Below the pieces are notes generated by a model. The model searched no databases, was not told where the DNA came from, and was given only the letters and a program-made list of their open reading frames with translations. Positions 40,069 through 55,735 of a stretch of DNA of 64,000 bases are shown here, piece by piece. How positions within the stretch are numbered: the first letter of the stretch is position 1; each line of letters opens with the position of its first letter. Both the position numbers and the translations under genes were made by a program. The DNA is from Alphaproteobacteria bacterium. GTDB lineage: Bacteria > Pseudomonadota > Alphaproteobacteria > Rhodobacterales > Rhodobacteraceae. The DNA is taken from the NCBI GenBank assembly GCA_030425145.1, contig JAUHVK010000009.1, positions 1 through 64,000 on the forward strand. The letters are read 5' to 3'.

Positions 40069-40872
40069 TTAGCCATGGATGATCTCAGCAATGATGCTTG
40101 CAACGTCTTCCGGATGCGTGATCGGGACCATGTGCCCGGCCTCGTCCACGACCCTGTCGATGGCATTGGGGATACGCCGGGACAGAGTTGCGTGAATGGC
40201 CTCTATAACGGGTTCCGATTTGGCGCCCCGGATCAACCGCGTCGGACAGCGGATCGCCTCCAGACGACCTGCCACCAACAGACCATTGGCGTCGTCGACC
40301 AGACAGGGTTCCGTTTCTGCGATGAAGGGCATTTGCGTGCAAAATCCTGTCCGTTCCTTTTCGCTCAGAGTTTCCCAAGGGCGGCCGTCCCCCCAGATAC
40401 CGATGAAATCGGCGGCGGCAGCGGCCCAGTCTTCCTGATCCAAAGCAGCGCCAAAGCCTTGCGAGGTCTCGATGTAGCGGTCGAACACCGCCATGTCGCT
40501 CTCTCGCGCTGCTGCAAACAGAACGGGTTCGATGAGCGTCAGGCTTTGGACCTTGTCCGGTTCTTCCATCGCCAGTCGCAGCGCCACGGTGGCGCCGAAA
40601 CTGTGGCCGATCACATGGCCACCGGCGCCAAGGCAGTCTTTGGCTATCGCCGAGACCTGATCGTGCAGGTCAGACCGTCGATCCCAAAGCGCACTGCGCC
40701 CATGGCCCGGCATATCCGGCGCGAGCATTGACAGCTCGGACGACAAACGCAGTGCGAGAGGCGTCCAGACCTTCGAGTGGGCCAATGCGCAATGCAGCAG
40801 GACGGCGGGTTTGGAGCCTTCCCCAAACCTACGGGTGAAGACGGGAAAACCGCCCTTCATTTCGTCAAGCAT
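40069..40872 (-). CDS. alpha/beta hydrolase
   Basis: LLHCALAHSKVW..., GHSFGAT nucleophile elbow, DEAGHMVP. Confidence 0.9.
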   Translation of the reverse strand: MLDEMKGGFPVFTRRFGEGSKPAVLLHCALAHSKVWTPLALRLSSELSMLAPDMPGHGRSALWDRRSDLHDQVSAIAKDCLGAGGHVIGHSFGATVALRLAMEEPDKVQSLTLIEPVLFAAARESDMAVFDRYIETSQGFGAALDQEDWAAAAADFIGIWGDGRPWETLSEKERTGFCTQMPFIAETEPCLVDDANGLLVAGRLEAIRCPTRLIRGAKSEPVIEAIHATLSRRIPNAIDRVVDEAGHMVPITHPEDVASIIAEIIHG

Positions 40873-41471
40873 CAGATCTTGCCAGACAGATGCAGGTCCA
40901 AATCCTCGATCCGGTCCTGCCCCCAGAACCGCTGATCCGCGTCTGTGATGTAGAACGGCGCACCGAACACACCGCGCGATGCGGCCTCTTCGAGATTGGC
41001 AGCATAGGTTTCAGCACCGCTCAGCAATCCGCTGTCGGCCAATGCCGGATCGAACCCGGCTGCTTCGAGCGTCGCGCGAACCACGTCATCCTGAGCGATG
41101 TCTTTGTCTTCGGCCCAGACGGCACGCAGGAAGCCGTGCACCAACGCGCCCAGATCACCGCCCCCGGCATTCTGTGCCGCGATGATTGCATAGGAGGACG
41201 GCGCGCCGTTCGTTGGCCAGAACGACGGTTGCAGGTTAATGGGCATGCCCAGTTTTTTGGATTGGCGTGTCAGTTCCTGTGCGCGCAACTGCTGACGGCT
41301 TGGATGCCTTTCCTTTGGCGGCGTCCCCCCGGTCCTTCCAAACAGCGCGACGACATCCATCGGTTTATAAGTTATGGTTGCGCCATTTTTAGCGGCCACA
41401 TCCTCCATTCGCGTACCCGCAAGATATGCGTACGGCGAAAGTGTTGAGAAAAAGTAATCAATGTGGGCCAT
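40872..41471 (-). CDS. 2-hydroxychromene-2-carboxylate isomerase / DsbA-family (kappa-GST-like) protein
   Basis: IDYFFSTLSPYAYLAG...GVFGAPFYITDADQRFWGQDRI. Confidence 0.9.
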   Translation of the reverse strand: MAHIDYFFSTLSPYAYLAGTRMEDVAAKNGATITYKPMDVVALFGRTGGTPPKERHPSRQQLRAQELTRQSKKLGMPINLQPSFWPTNGAPSSYAIIAAQNAGGGDLGALVHGFLRAVWAEDKDIAQDDVVRATLEAAGFDPALADSGLLSGAETYAANLEEAASRGVFGAPFYITDADQRFWGQDRIEDLDLHLSGKI

Positions 41472-41576
41472 ATGGTCCCTCCGGGCGTCAGTTGCTTTGC
41501 GCGACGGTAGGCCCATGCTAAGGCGAGCGCAACGTCACGAATCTGTCATAACTGACCGCTTACGGAGCCTGCCGCC

Positions 41577-42587
41577 ATGCCCAGCATTGATGAACCGAAA
41601 CTGATCTCCGGCAATGGGAACATGCCACTGGCCAAGGCGATTGCGCGCCGAATGACCATGTATCGCGGTATGAGCGTTGGTCTGGTCGATGCGCGGGTCG
41701 AACGGTTCAATGACCAAGAGATTTTCGTTGAGGTCTACGAGAACGTGCGCGGTGAGGACATGTTCATCATCCAGCCCACGTCGAACCCGGCAAACGACAA
41801 CCTAATGGAACTGCTCATCATGTCCGACGCGCTGCGCCGCTCGTCCGCGTCGCGCATTACAGCCGTGATCCCCTATTTCGGCTATGCGCGTCAGGATCGC
41901 CGCGCCAAAGCCCGGACACCGATCAGCGCCAAGCTGGTGGCGAACATGATCGTCGAGGCCGGGATCGAGCGGGTTCTCACGATGGATCTGCACGCGGCGC
42001 AGATTCAGGGCTTCTTCGACATTCCAGTGGACAACCTTTACGCATCGCCGATTTTTGCGTTGGACATCCTGGAGCAGTTCAAGGGCGACACGTCGGACGT
42101 GATGGTCGTGTCCCCCGACGTGGGCGGCGTGGCCCGCGCCCGCGAATTGGCCAAGCGGATCAATGCCCCCCTGTCAATCGTCGACAAGCGCCGTGAAAAG
42201 CCGGGCGAAGTCGCGGAAATGACGGTTATCGGTGATGTGACCGGCAAGAAATGTATCATCGTAGACGACATCTGCGACACCGCTGGCACATTGTGCAAAG
42301 CCGCCGAAGTTCTGATGGAACACGGGGCGACCGAGGTGCATTCGTACATCACGCACGGCGTCCTGTCCGGCCCCGCGGTCGAGCGCATCACGAACTCGGT
42401 GATGAAATCGCTGGTGATCACCGACTCCATCCAAGCCACCGATGCCGTGGCCAAAGCCAAGAACATCCGCATTGTGCCTACCGCTCCGATGTTCGCTCAG
42501 GCAATCCTTAACATCTGGAACGGTACGTCCGTGTCGTCGCTGTTCGAAACAGAGACACTGGGTCCAATCTATGAAGGCATCCTCTAA
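41577..42587 (+). CDS. prs: ribose-phosphate pyrophosphokinase
   Basis: PPIase loop [40 protein letters not shown]. Confidence 0.97.
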   Translation: MPSIDEPKLISGNGNMPLAKAIARRMTMYRGMSVGLVDARVERFNDQEIFVEVYENVRGEDMFIIQPTSNPANDNLMELLIMSDALRRSSASRITAVIPYFGYARQDRRAKARTPISAKLVANMIVEAGIERVLTMDLHAAQIQGFFDIPVDNLYASPIFALDILEQFKGDTSDVMVVSPDVGGVARARELAKRINAPLSIVDKRREKPGEVAEMTVIGDVTGKKCIIVDDICDTAGTLCKAAEVLMEHGATEVHSYITHGVLSGPAVERITNSVMKSLVITDSIQATDAVAKAKNIRIVPTAPMFAQAILNIWNGTSVSSLFETETLGPIYEGIL

Positions 42588-42620
42588 TCCGGGTCGCCGT
42601 CACAAAACCGAAAGAACGCA

Positions 42621-42648
42621 AAAGCCGGGCAATTTGCCCGGCTTTTTT
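42621..42648 (+). terminator. prs intrinsic terminator
   Basis: AAAGCCGGGCAAtttGCCCGGCTTTTTT. Confidence 0.85.
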
Positions 42649-42683
42649 CTGTCTGCAGAGTTACTGTAACGTAGCCTGAAATT

Positions 42684-43034
42684 TCAGGCGACATCCCAAT
42701 CGTCGTCATTAGCCACTTCGCCCATCGCAATCCAAGACATCCTGACGCGAGCAACTTTCGTGTCTTTCCACGTTCTGAACACGGCATCGAATCCAGCTTC
42801 AGATACCTTCTCGGCCGCCAAATCCGCACGGACATTGTGGGCACTGTCCATGTCCCAAAGCGTCAACGACACATGCACCATCGGCGGCGCAGCGAATTCC
42901 TGATCGAACGCAATCCATTGGCGGCGAACGCGTGCGCCCTCCCCCGTCCACATCTCGCCGCCTTTCTCGAAATCCGAGAACAGATCAACCGACCCTTGGG
43001 CGATCCCGATACGAGTGCTTTTTATGATTTGCAT
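42684..43034 (-). CDS. H-type lectin domain-containing protein
   Basis: GEMWTGEGARVRRQWIAFDQEFAAPPMVHVSLTLWDMDSAHNVRADLAAEKVSEAGFDAVFRTWKDTKVARVRMSWIAMG. Confidence 0.85.
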   Translation of the reverse strand: MQIIKSTRIGIAQGSVDLFSDFEKGGEMWTGEGARVRRQWIAFDQEFAAPPMVHVSLTLWDMDSAHNVRADLAAEKVSEAGFDAVFRTWKDTKVARVRMSWIAMGEVANDDDWDVA

Positions 43035-43088
43035 GTATCCAACTCGTGAAGTCTTGTCGTTTTACAGCAAGGCAAACGTGCGCAATAC

Positions 43089-43121
43089 GAAAAAAGCCCC
43101 GCGCAATGGCAGGGCTTTTAT
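43089..43121 (-). terminator. atp operon terminator
   Basis: Minus strand AAAAGCCCTGCcattGCGCGGGGCTTTTTT. Confidence 0.8.
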
Positions 43122-43139
43122 CTCGAATCGAGTGCGTTG

Positions 43140-43574
43140 TCAGAGTGACGGCTGCTTCGGGGACAGACCGATGTGGGTGCCCACGGCGACCATGTCTGCC
43201 AACAGCTTGGCCGCGTCATCAACCGGACCAGGCTCGTTCTTGAACGTTTCCTTGGTCTGCTTGTAAGCCGCGTGCGCCTCATCAACCATCGCCTCGTAGG
43301 CCGCCTGATCGACATCGGCTTTCGGAACTGCACGTTCCGCCAGAACCGAAAGACCTTCGCCAAGCTCGGCAAAGCCACCGGTCACGACGAATTCCTCGGT
43401 GCCCTTCTCGGTCTCGACCTTGAGCACACCGGGGCGCAGCGTCGTGATGAGCGGCGCGTGGTTCGGCATGGCTGTCATGTCACCATCCGCACCCGGGATC
43501 TGCACAGATTTGACCTGCGCCGACATCAGGCTGCGCTCGGGGCTGACCAGATCGAATTGCATGGTCTCTGCCAT
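43140..43574 (-). CDS. atpC: F0F1 ATP synthase subunit epsilon
   Basis: [45 protein letters not shown]. Confidence 0.96.
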   Translation of the reverse strand: MAETMQFDLVSPERSLMSAQVKSVQIPGADGDMTAMPNHAPLITTLRPGVLKVETEKGTEEFVVTGGFAELGEGLSVLAERAVPKADVDQAAYEAMVDEAHAAYKQTKETFKNEPGPVDDAAKLLADMVAVGTHIGLSPKQPSL

Positions 43575-43637
43575 GTGTGATCTCCTTTTGGGTGTCGTCC
43601 CCGCGAAAGGTTCCGCGAGGACTTATGAACGCCCGGT

Positions 43638-45960
<2,323 letters not shown>

Positions 45961-45972
45961 TGCCTCGTCTCC

Positions 45973-47511
45973 TTACGAGAAGTCGGCGGCGTATTCGTCC
46001 AGCGCGGCCTTGATCTTGTCGGCCAGCTCGTCTTTCACCTTACGGTCGTTGTTGGTGATGTCGTCGAGCAGCGCTTGATGCTTGCCGCGCAGGTGTGCGA
46101 GCATACCAGCTTCGAAACGGCCCACATCGGACACAGCAACCTTATCGAGGTAGCCATTGGTGCCGGCGAAGATGACGCAGACGATTTCCGCGTTGGTCAG
46201 CGGCGAGTACTGCGGCTGCTTCATGAGCTCGGTCAGACGTGCACCACGGTTCAGCAGCTGCTGAGTCGATGCGTCGAGGTCGGAACCGAACTGGGCAAAG
46301 GCCGCCATTTCGCGGTACTGAGCGAGCGACAGTTTCACCGGACCTGCAACCGAGGACATCGCCTTGGTCTGAGCCGACGAACCCACACGAGAAACCGACA
46401 GACCGGTGTTCACGGCCGGGCGGATACCCTGGTAGAAGAGTTCCGTTTCAAGAAAGATCTGACCGTCGGTGATCGAGATCACGTTTGTCGGAATAAACGC
46501 CGAAACGTCACCACCCTGGGTTTCGATGATCGGCAGAGCCGTCAGCGAGCCCGAGCCATTGTCTTCGTTCAGCTTTGCCGAACGCTCGAGCAGGCGCGAG
46601 TGGAGGTAGAAAACGTCACCCGGATACGCTTCGCGGCCCGGCGGACGACGCAGCAGCAGGGACATCTGACGATAAGCAACGGCCTGCTTGGACAGGTCAT
46701 CGTAGATGATCAGAGCGTGGCGACCGTTGTCGCGGAAGTGCTCAGCCATCGAAGTCGCAGCGTAGGGTGCGAGGAACTGCATCGGCGCCGGGTCGGACGC
46801 GGTTGCAGCCACGACGATCGAGTACTCGATCGCGCCGCTCTCTTCGAGCTTCTTCACCAGCTGCGCAACGGTGGAGCGCTTCTGGCCGACGGCGACGTAG
46901 ATGCAGTAGAGCTTCTTGCTCTCATCATCGCCAGCAGCGTCGTTGTAGGATTTCTGATTCAGGATCGCGTCCAGAGCAACGGCAGTTTTACCTGTCTGAC
47001 GGTCACCGATGATGAGCTCACGCTGGCCACGGCCAATCGGGATCATCGAGTCAACGGCCTTGAGGCCAGTCGCCATCGGCTCGTGAACCGACTTACGCGG
47101 GATGATGCCCGGAGCCTTCACGTCCGCAATGGAGCGGTTCTTAGTTTTGATCGGGCCTTTGCCGTCGATCGGGTTGCCCAGACCGTCAACAACGCGGCCC
47201 AACAGCTCGTCGCCCACCGGAACGTCCACGATGGCGTTGGTGCGCTTAACGGTGTCGCCTTCTTTAATGTCACGGTCCGAACCGAAGATAACGATACCGA
47301 CGTTGTCGGCTTCGAGGTTCAGCGCCATGCCGCGAATTCCACCCGGGAATTCGACCATTTCACCGGCCTGAATGTTGTCGAGGCCGTAAACGCGCGCGAT
47401 ACCGTCACCAACGGACAGGACGCGGCCCACCTCGGTGACTTCGGCGTCCTGCCCGAAGTTCTTGATCTGCTCCTTTAGGATCGCAGAAATCTCGGCTGCT
47501 TGGATACCCAT
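45973..47511 (-). CDS. atpA: F0F1 ATP synthase subunit alpha
   Basis: [28 protein letters not shown]. Confidence 0.99.
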   Translation of the reverse strand: MGIQAAEISAILKEQIKNFGQDAEVTEVGRVLSVGDGIARVYGLDNIQAGEMVEFPGGIRGMALNLEADNVGIVIFGSDRDIKEGDTVKRTNAIVDVPVGDELLGRVVDGLGNPIDGKGPIKTKNRSIADVKAPGIIPRKSVHEPMATGLKAVDSMIPIGRGQRELIIGDRQTGKTAVALDAILNQKSYNDAAGDDESKKLYCIYVAVGQKRSTVAQLVKKLEESGAIEYSIVVAATASDPAPMQFLAPYAATSMAEHFRDNGRHALIIYDDLSKQAVAYRQMSLLLRRPPGREAYPGDVFYLHSRLLERSAKLNEDNGSGSLTALPIIETQGGDVSAFIPTNVISITDGQIFLETELFYQGIRPAVNTGLSVSRVGSSAQTKAMSSVAGPVKLSLAQYREMAAFAQFGSDLDASTQQLLNRGARLTELMKQPQYSPLTNAEIVCVIFAGTNGYLDKVAVSDVGRFEAGMLAHLRGKHQALLDDITNNDRKVKDELADKIKAALDEYAADFS

Positions 47512-48078
47512 TTATCCGACCTCTTTCATAGCATTTTGCAGGGAGTTGAGCTTGGAGCGGATCGACGTGTCGATCATCTTCGAGCCCACTTTAACGACAA
47601 GACCGCCGATGAGGGATTCATCAACGGTCGCATTGATCTTAACATCTTTGCCAATCTTCGCCTTAAGCGTGCTGGCAAGTTCTTTCGATTGCGCGGCGGT
47701 CAGCTTGACTGCCGACACGACGTCAGCTGTCACTTCGCCTTTTTCTTCTGCGATCTGGTCGCGCAGACGGTTGATCATCTGCGGCAGAACAAACAGGCGG
47801 CGCTTGGACGCCATAAGAGCCAGCACGTTTTGCATGGTCTTGGTCAGACCCATCTTCGCTGCAACGGCGGTGATCGCATTGGATTGCGCGTCACGGCTGT
47901 AAACCGGCGAATGGATCAGGTCAGTCAGCTCTTGGCTGCTGGCAAGTGCGGCCGACAGATCGTCGAGATTCGCTTCGAGCTTGTTGAGCTCTTTACCCTC
48001 TTTGGCGAGGTCGAAGACCGCCGTGGCATAGCGTTCTGCGATGCCAGAGGAAATGGATGCTGATTCAGACACGTCCAC
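47512..48078 (-). CDS. atpH: F0F1 ATP synthase subunit delta
   Basis: [30 protein letters not shown]; first gene of atpHAGDC. Confidence 0.96.
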   Translation of the reverse strand: MDVSESASISSGIAERYATAVFDLAKEGKELNKLEANLDDLSAALASSQELTDLIHSPVYSRDAQSNAITAVAAKMGLTKTMQNVLALMASKRRLFVLPQMINRLRDQIAEEKGEVTADVVSAVKLTAAQSKELASTLKAKIGKDVKINATVDESLIGGLVVKVGSKMIDTSIRSKLNSLQNAMKEVG

Positions 48079-48207
48079 CCTTCCGCTATTCTGCCTCCGA
48101 TCCCCCGAATTACCGGTGGTCAGAGGCGTTTTCAGTTTGGCAAATGCCGCATGGCATAGAAATCAGCGCGGATGTAGCAGAGGCTTCCTCAGCCCGCAAC
48201 ACGGTAT

Positions 48208-48225
48208 GGTGATTTTGAAATCACC
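48208..48225. repeat. inverted repeat in the atp upstream region
   Basis: GGTGATTTtgAAATCACC, 8 bp arms. Confidence 0.6.
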
Positions 48226-48422
48226 CACATTCTCTTTACTTACAACAACTTAGCCACAAGTGCGACCTATTGCGCGCAAGAAATCTGCATCTTTTCCGAG
48301 CGCATTGGTCGTGTTTGGCGATTCCTGTTAGCGCAAAGCGTCCAATCCAAGTACAAAACCGAGATGCGTTCTGGACCGATCTTGCACGAGAAGTGCGCAG
48401 AGCGCGAACGCGCTGCTGCGTC

Positions 48423-49202
48423 TCAACGGATGACCTCGACGCCACGGGCCTGGACACGCGCGCGGGCCGGCTTGGACGCAGGCTTTGGAACAAGATTGCC
48501 AAGGGGGCTCAGAACGCGGCTTTCTGCCTTGGTTCCGCGCGGCGTCGGATTTGTCTTGGTCGCTTCGACCATCAGGATACCGCCTGCGATCAGAGCAGAA
48601 ACGCTGCGGCCCATCTGTTCCCAGAACCGCCCGGTCTTCATCCAGAACCGCCGTGTCGAAGGCGGCTGGTAGAGAACAGCCGTGTGCCGGAGCGGTTCGA
48701 AATTATGCGCCTTCAGTTGCGCCTCTAGCTGGCCCATCGAATAAGGCCGCCCGTATCCGAACGGCGTCGCATCCGACCTTGCCCAGAGGCCTGACCGGTT
48801 CGGCACGATGAATAGTGCCTTTCCCCCCGGTCCAAGCACCCGCCAGCACTCATCCAGAACGGCGGTTGGACGTTCGGATGTTTCGAGACCATGCATAAGG
48901 ATCAACTTGTCGAAGCGGCCATTCTCAATGGGCCACAGTGTTTCCTCGCAGAGCACCGAAACATTCGGCATCCCGGCGGGCCACGGCATCACACCCTGTT
49001 GAGAGGGCATCAAAGCAACCACACGACGGGCATCGCCGAGGTACGGTCGCAGAAGCGGAACCGCGAAACCGAACCCGCCAACAGATTGCTGTTTCGCTTC
49101 GGGCCAAAAGCTGGCGACCTGATCCCGAACCACGCGTTGCGCCACGCGACCGATCGCACTGCGATAGTAGAAGCTGTGCAACCGCTGCACGTCGAGATGC
49201 AT
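48423..49202 (-). CDS. class I SAM-dependent methyltransferase
   Basis: Methyltransf_11-like: [56 protein letters not shown]. Confidence 0.85.
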   Translation of the reverse strand: MHLDVQRLHSFYYRSAIGRVAQRVVRDQVASFWPEAKQQSVGGFGFAVPLLRPYLGDARRVVALMPSQQGVMPWPAGMPNVSVLCEETLWPIENGRFDKLILMHGLETSERPTAVLDECWRVLGPGGKALFIVPNRSGLWARSDATPFGYGRPYSMGQLEAQLKAHNFEPLRHTAVLYQPPSTRRFWMKTGRFWEQMGRSVSALIAGGILMVEATKTNPTPRGTKAESRVLSPLGNLVPKPASKPARARVQARGVEVIR

Positions 49203-49264
49203 TTGGGTCTCCGAACATTTTGGCCTAGTTTGCCGTAAGTGTACTTACCACGGAAAGAAACGCC

Positions 49265-50032
49265 ATGCCCCTTGAACTCGTCACCCTGCCCGCGCTCTCG
49301 GACAATTACACCTACCTTCTCCATGACGCTGACAGCGGTGCAACGGCGTGTATCGACGTGCCGGAGGCGCAACCCATTCTGGATGCGCTGCAGTCACGCG
49401 GATGGACCCTGACGGAGATCTGGCTCACCCACCATCACCACGATCACATCGGTGGTGTGGAAGACCTGCTCAAATTTTGTGACGCCAAAGTTGCAGGCGC
49501 AAAAGCCGACCGACATAGGCTCCCCCCCCTGAACCGGGAAGTGGCCGATGGTGACCGGTTTGAATTCGGTGGCGAATTTATCGACGTTCTGGACGTGTCC
49601 GGGCATACGGTTGGGCATGTCGCGTTTGTCGCGGCAGAATCCGGTTATGCCTTTACCGCGGACAGCCTGATGGCGCTTGGCTGTGGCCGGTTGTTCGAAG
49701 GGACCGCCGAGCAGATGTGGGACAGCTTGCAAAAGCTCGCGGCGCTCGACCCCGAAACGCTGATCTGTTCCGGGCATGAATACACACAGGCCAATGCGCG
49801 TTTTGCAATCACCATTGATCCTGACAATGCCGACTTGAAAGCCCGGATCGAGCGCATAAATTCAATGCGTGAACGTAACGAACCAACGGTTCCCTGCAAG
49901 CTTTCTGCCGAAGTGGCAACGAACCCCTTCCTTCGTGCTGCTGACCCCGCAATCCAAGCCCGTTTGGACATGATCGGCGCTGCGCCGGTTGACGTATTTG
50001 CCGAAATTCGAGCCCGAAAGGATCGCTTCTGA
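49265..50032 (+). CDS. gloB: hydroxyacylglutathione hydrolase (glyoxalase II)
   Basis: THHHHDHIGG metal motif; SGHEYTQANARFA. Confidence 0.96.
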   Translation: MPLELVTLPALSDNYTYLLHDADSGATACIDVPEAQPILDALQSRGWTLTEIWLTHHHHDHIGGVEDLLKFCDAKVAGAKADRHRLPPLNREVADGDRFEFGGEFIDVLDVSGHTVGHVAFVAAESGYAFTADSLMALGCGRLFEGTAEQMWDSLQKLAALDPETLICSGHEYTQANARFAITIDPDNADLKARIERINSMRERNEPTVPCKLSAEVATNPFLRAADPAIQARLDMIGAAPVDVFAEIRARKDRF

Positions 50033-50094
50033 GGCAATTTCACAAGAACGTGTGAGCAATCGCACTCAAGTACCCTGTCAAGACAAAGAAAAAA

Positions 50095-50124
50095 CTTGAA
50101 GGTTTGTAGGTAACGACCACAGTT
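50095..50124 (+). promoter_or_regulatory. possible RpoH-type promoter upstream of clpA
   Basis: CTTGAA at 50095-50100 with a weak -10-like CCACAGTT about 16 nt downstream. Confidence 0.25.
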
Positions 50125-50189
50125 TAAGATTAAGATGACAGTTGTATCGTAGCGTGCGGCACAACAAACAAAAGAAGGAGCACTCAACC

Positions 50190-52510
<2,321 letters not shown>

Positions 52511-52514
<4 letters not shown>

Positions 52515-53464
52515 TCCGCAGTCTGATCGCTATACTCATCGCGTCCGCCACACACGCTGTGGCGGACGTTTCCTTTTTGGGGATGCCGCTTGACTGCGTG
52601 TTGGGCAAAACCTGCGTCATCGAAGACTACCCGGATATTGACCCAACAGAGGCCGCCTCAGACTACCGTTGTGGACTCAAGACGCGCGATGGGCACAGTG
52701 GAACGGATTTCGCACTTCTCAGCTTTGAACAAATGAACGAGGGCGTCCGCGTGATCGCCGCCGCCGATGGACGGGTCGAGGCAATTCGCAACACGCGCCC
52801 CGATCAACCCTATGTGCCGGGTACTGCCCTGAACGGAGAGGAATGCGGCAACGCGGTTCGGATCAATCACGGCAACGGGTATCAATCCGTCTATTGCCAC
52901 ATGAAACTGGGCTCAGTGCGCGTTACTCCCGGGCAGCGCGTTGTCCGGGGACAGTTGCTGGGTGAGGTGGGCTTGAGCGGCCTGACCAACTACCCGCATC
53001 TGCACCTGACAATCACCCAAAGCGCTGACATCGTCGATCCCTTTGCCCCCGGTCAAACCAACGCGTGTAGTGAGACTCGGGAAAGTCTGTGGATCGAGCC
53101 GCCGCGCTACACGGATGCCGGTCTCTTTACCGTCGGTGTCTCTGACGCCGTACCGGACTTCGGCAACGTGAAATCCGGCACCGCCCGACGCACCACGCTA
53201 TCTACGACTGATGCGATGGTGCTTTATGCCTATGCCTTTCATGGTGACGCCCATGACAGCATCGCATTGACCATGTTCGGACCCGAAGGCGAGGTTTTCA
53301 GCCACACGGCTGTGCTGGATCAGGATCAAGCACAACTGATGCGCGCCTATGGCAAACGCGCGCCCAGCGAAGGTTGGGTCAAGGGAGAGTATCGCGGATA
53401 CGTGCGACTTCTGCGCGGACGCACGGTTCTGGCCGTCCGTCATGCGGATGTACTCGTGGAATAG
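52511..53464 (+). CDS. secreted M23 family metallopeptidase
   Basis: Signal peptide; HSGTDFALLS...; NHGNGYQSVYCHM; HLHLTI; GTG start overlaps the clpA stop. Confidence 0.88.
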
Positions 53465-53467
53465 CGG

Positions 53468-55732
53468 TTACTGCTCGGTCAGCTTCAACTCGATACGTCG
53501 GTTCTGCGCCCGCGCCTCGGGTGTGTCGTCTGTATTGACCGGCTGGTATTCCCCGAAACCGTTAGCTGACAGGCGGCTGGGCGGAATACCCAATTCCTCG
53601 ATCATGTAGCGCACCACCGACAAAGCGCGCGCCTGCGACAGTTCCCAGTTGTCGGCATAAAGTCCAAGCCCTGACAGCGGAACATTATCGGTGTGACCGT
53701 CAACCCGGATGATCCAATTGATCCCTGCTGGAATATCCTGAGCCACGTCCCTCAGGATCGCAGCCACATTCGCCACTTGCGCGCGGCCTTCGTCGGACAA
53801 TGATGCCTGCGCGGACGGGAACAGGACTTCGGAAGAAAAGACGAACCGGTCCCCTTCGATCCTGACACCTTCGCGGTTGCCCAAAACCTCCCGCAACCGG
53901 CCAAAGAATTCGGAGCGATACTGTTCCAGATCCTGGTTCTCGCCAGCCAGACGCTGCTTCTCTTCTTCAAGCCGTTTCCGCTCTTCCTCAAGCCGAATCC
54001 GCTCCGCCTCTTCCAACTGACGTCGACGCCGCTCTTCCGCGGCAACCCGCGCCAACGCCGTGTTCAATTCGCTTCCCAGGCTTTCGAGCTGGATCTGTGC
54101 TTCCATGTCCCGTGCTTCGGCCTCGTCCAGAAGGGCCTGCAATGATGACAGTTGTCGGCGCAACGCACTTACCTGCTGGTTCAGCAACTCGGTCTGACGC
54201 TGTGCCTCAGTCGCGCGCTGGGTTTCCGTGTCCAGACGGTCCCGCGCCTGCTCCAACAAGAGCTGGCGCTGCTCGGCCTCGCTCAGGCGATCCTGAAGAG
54301 AGGCTTCGGCGGCAACTTGTGCTGCCAGTGCTGCCGCCAACTGATTGCGTGTCTCTTCCAATGTCGCTTCCGTGGATGTCTGTTGCGCCAGCGCGGCGGC
54401 AAGGCGTTGTTCGAGCGATTGTTCGCTCTCCGTCCGCGCCGCTGCATTCGCCTGCGCCTCTGCCAATGCCTGCCGCAGAGCCTCTATCGTCGCCTGCATC
54501 TCAGCGTTTGTTTCTTCCGACCCACTTATCTCTTCTGACAAGGCCACGTTCTCAGCGCGCAGTTCTTCAAGTCGCTCTTCCAAAGCGTTGGCTTCGGCAA
54601 CCCGGATCAAGGCTTGAGACAGACGCGCCTCAAGCGAGGACAGCGTCGTCTGATCCAGTTGCGCTGTCTCAAGCTCCCGCTCGAGAGTTGCAATGCGGTT
54701 CGCCTGTGCCGCCAACTCTGCCCGCAAACCCGCTTCGGTTTCGTCACCTGCCGCCTGAGCCGCGTCGAGTTCAGCTTGCAGGGACGCTAACCGTTCTTCG
54801 CTGTCGGCCAATGCCGCGTCCAATCGCGACTGCAATGCCTCTTGCGCCTCGCGCCCTTCCAACAAGGCCGCAGCAAGGCGCGCGTTCAGGTCTTCTTCCG
54901 CCTCGCGCGCAGCCGCCAAGAGCGTCAGCGTTTCCTCGGCGCGGGCACGCTGTTCTTCCAAGGCCATGGTCATGGCCGTCAGTTCCGCATCCGCATCCTC
55001 CAAACGGGCACGCAAAGCTTCGGCAGCCGCAGCCTCTGCCAGTTTTGCCGCTTCCTCTTCGCTCAAGGCGCTTTCAAGGTCGGCCACCTGAGCAGTCAAA
55101 GAACCAACCTGCTCAGTCGTCTCGGCATTCTCTGCCCGCAAATCCGCCACCAAAGCTTCAAGCGCCTCACGGCGGGCCGCAGCGAGACGCGCTGCCTCGA
55201 CCTGTTCGTCGATCTCTCTCCGTGCCGTTGCCAGCGCGAGGTTCAACGCCTCCTGTTCCGTCAGAAGCTGTTCCCGCACTTCTGTCAGTTCGGCCACCTG
55301 ACCCAAGGCGCTGTCCCGCTCTGACAAAAGCCCGGCCACCTGGTCTTCGAACGATGCGATCCGCGCATCCGCCGCTTCCAACGCTGCTGCCTGCCGGTCG
55401 CGCGCAGCCGAGAGTGAGGCGATGATTGCTTCCTGCTCGCTCAACCGCGCCTGCGTGTCGTCCAGCGTTGCATTCAAGGCACCTAACTGGTTCGTCAGCG
55501 ACGTCGTACGTTGCTGCTCCAAGCCCAGCGCACGCGCGAGTTCCGCGATCTCGGAAGACAGCGAATTCAGTTCGTTTTCCTGTCCGGTGATTGTGTCGCG
55601 CAGCACCGCTTGCACCACCATAAAGATGGTCAACACGAACATCAGCACCAGCAACAGCCCGGTCATCGCATCGACAAAGCCGGGCCAGATCGAAGCCTGG
55701 AACCGGGCTCCGGTACGGCGTGACAGGGCCAC
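53468..55732 (-). CDS. MotB-like OmpA-domain protein with very long coiled coil
   Basis: N-terminal TM WPGFVDAMTGLLLVLMFVLTIFMV with conserved Asp; about 550 aa Ala/Glu/Leu coiled coil; C-terminal OmpA-like DGHTDNVPL...LSQARALSVVRYM...NRRIELKL. Confidence 0.88.
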   Translation of the reverse strand: MALSRRTGARFQASIWPGFVDAMTGLLLVLMFVLTIFMVVQAVLRDTITGQENELNSLSSEIAELARALGLEQQRTTSLTNQLGALNATLDDTQARLSEQEAIIASLSAARDRQAAALEAADARIASFEDQVAGLLSERDSALGQVAELTEVREQLLTEQEALNLALATARREIDEQVEAARLAAARREALEALVADLRAENAETTEQVGSLTAQVADLESALSEEEAAKLAEAAAAEALRARLEDADAELTAMTMALEEQRARAEETLTLLAAAREAEEDLNARLAAALLEGREAQEALQSRLDAALADSEERLASLQAELDAAQAAGDETEAGLRAELAAQANRIATLERELETAQLDQTTLSSLEARLSQALIRVAEANALEERLEELRAENVALSEEISGSEETNAEMQATIEALRQALAEAQANAAARTESEQSLEQRLAAALAQQTSTEATLEETRNQLAAALAAQVAAEASLQDRLSEAEQRQLLLEQARDRLDTETQRATEAQRQTELLNQQVSALRRQLSSLQALLDEAEARDMEAQIQLESLGSELNTALARVAAEERRRRQLEEAERIRLEEERKRLEEEKQRLAGENQDLEQYRSEFFGRLREVLGNREGVRIEGDRFVFSSEVLFPSAQASLSDEGRAQVANVAAILRDVAQDIPAGINWIIRVDGHTDNVPLSGLGLYADNWELSQARALSVVRYMIEELGIPPSRLSANGFGEYQPVNTDDTPEARAQNRRIELKLTEQ

Positions 55733-55735
55733 GGC

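Noticed and set aside
54097-55425. 442-aa + strand Pro/Arg-rich ORF
   Set aside because: Opposite strand of the Ala/Glu-rich coiled coil; low-complexity artefact.
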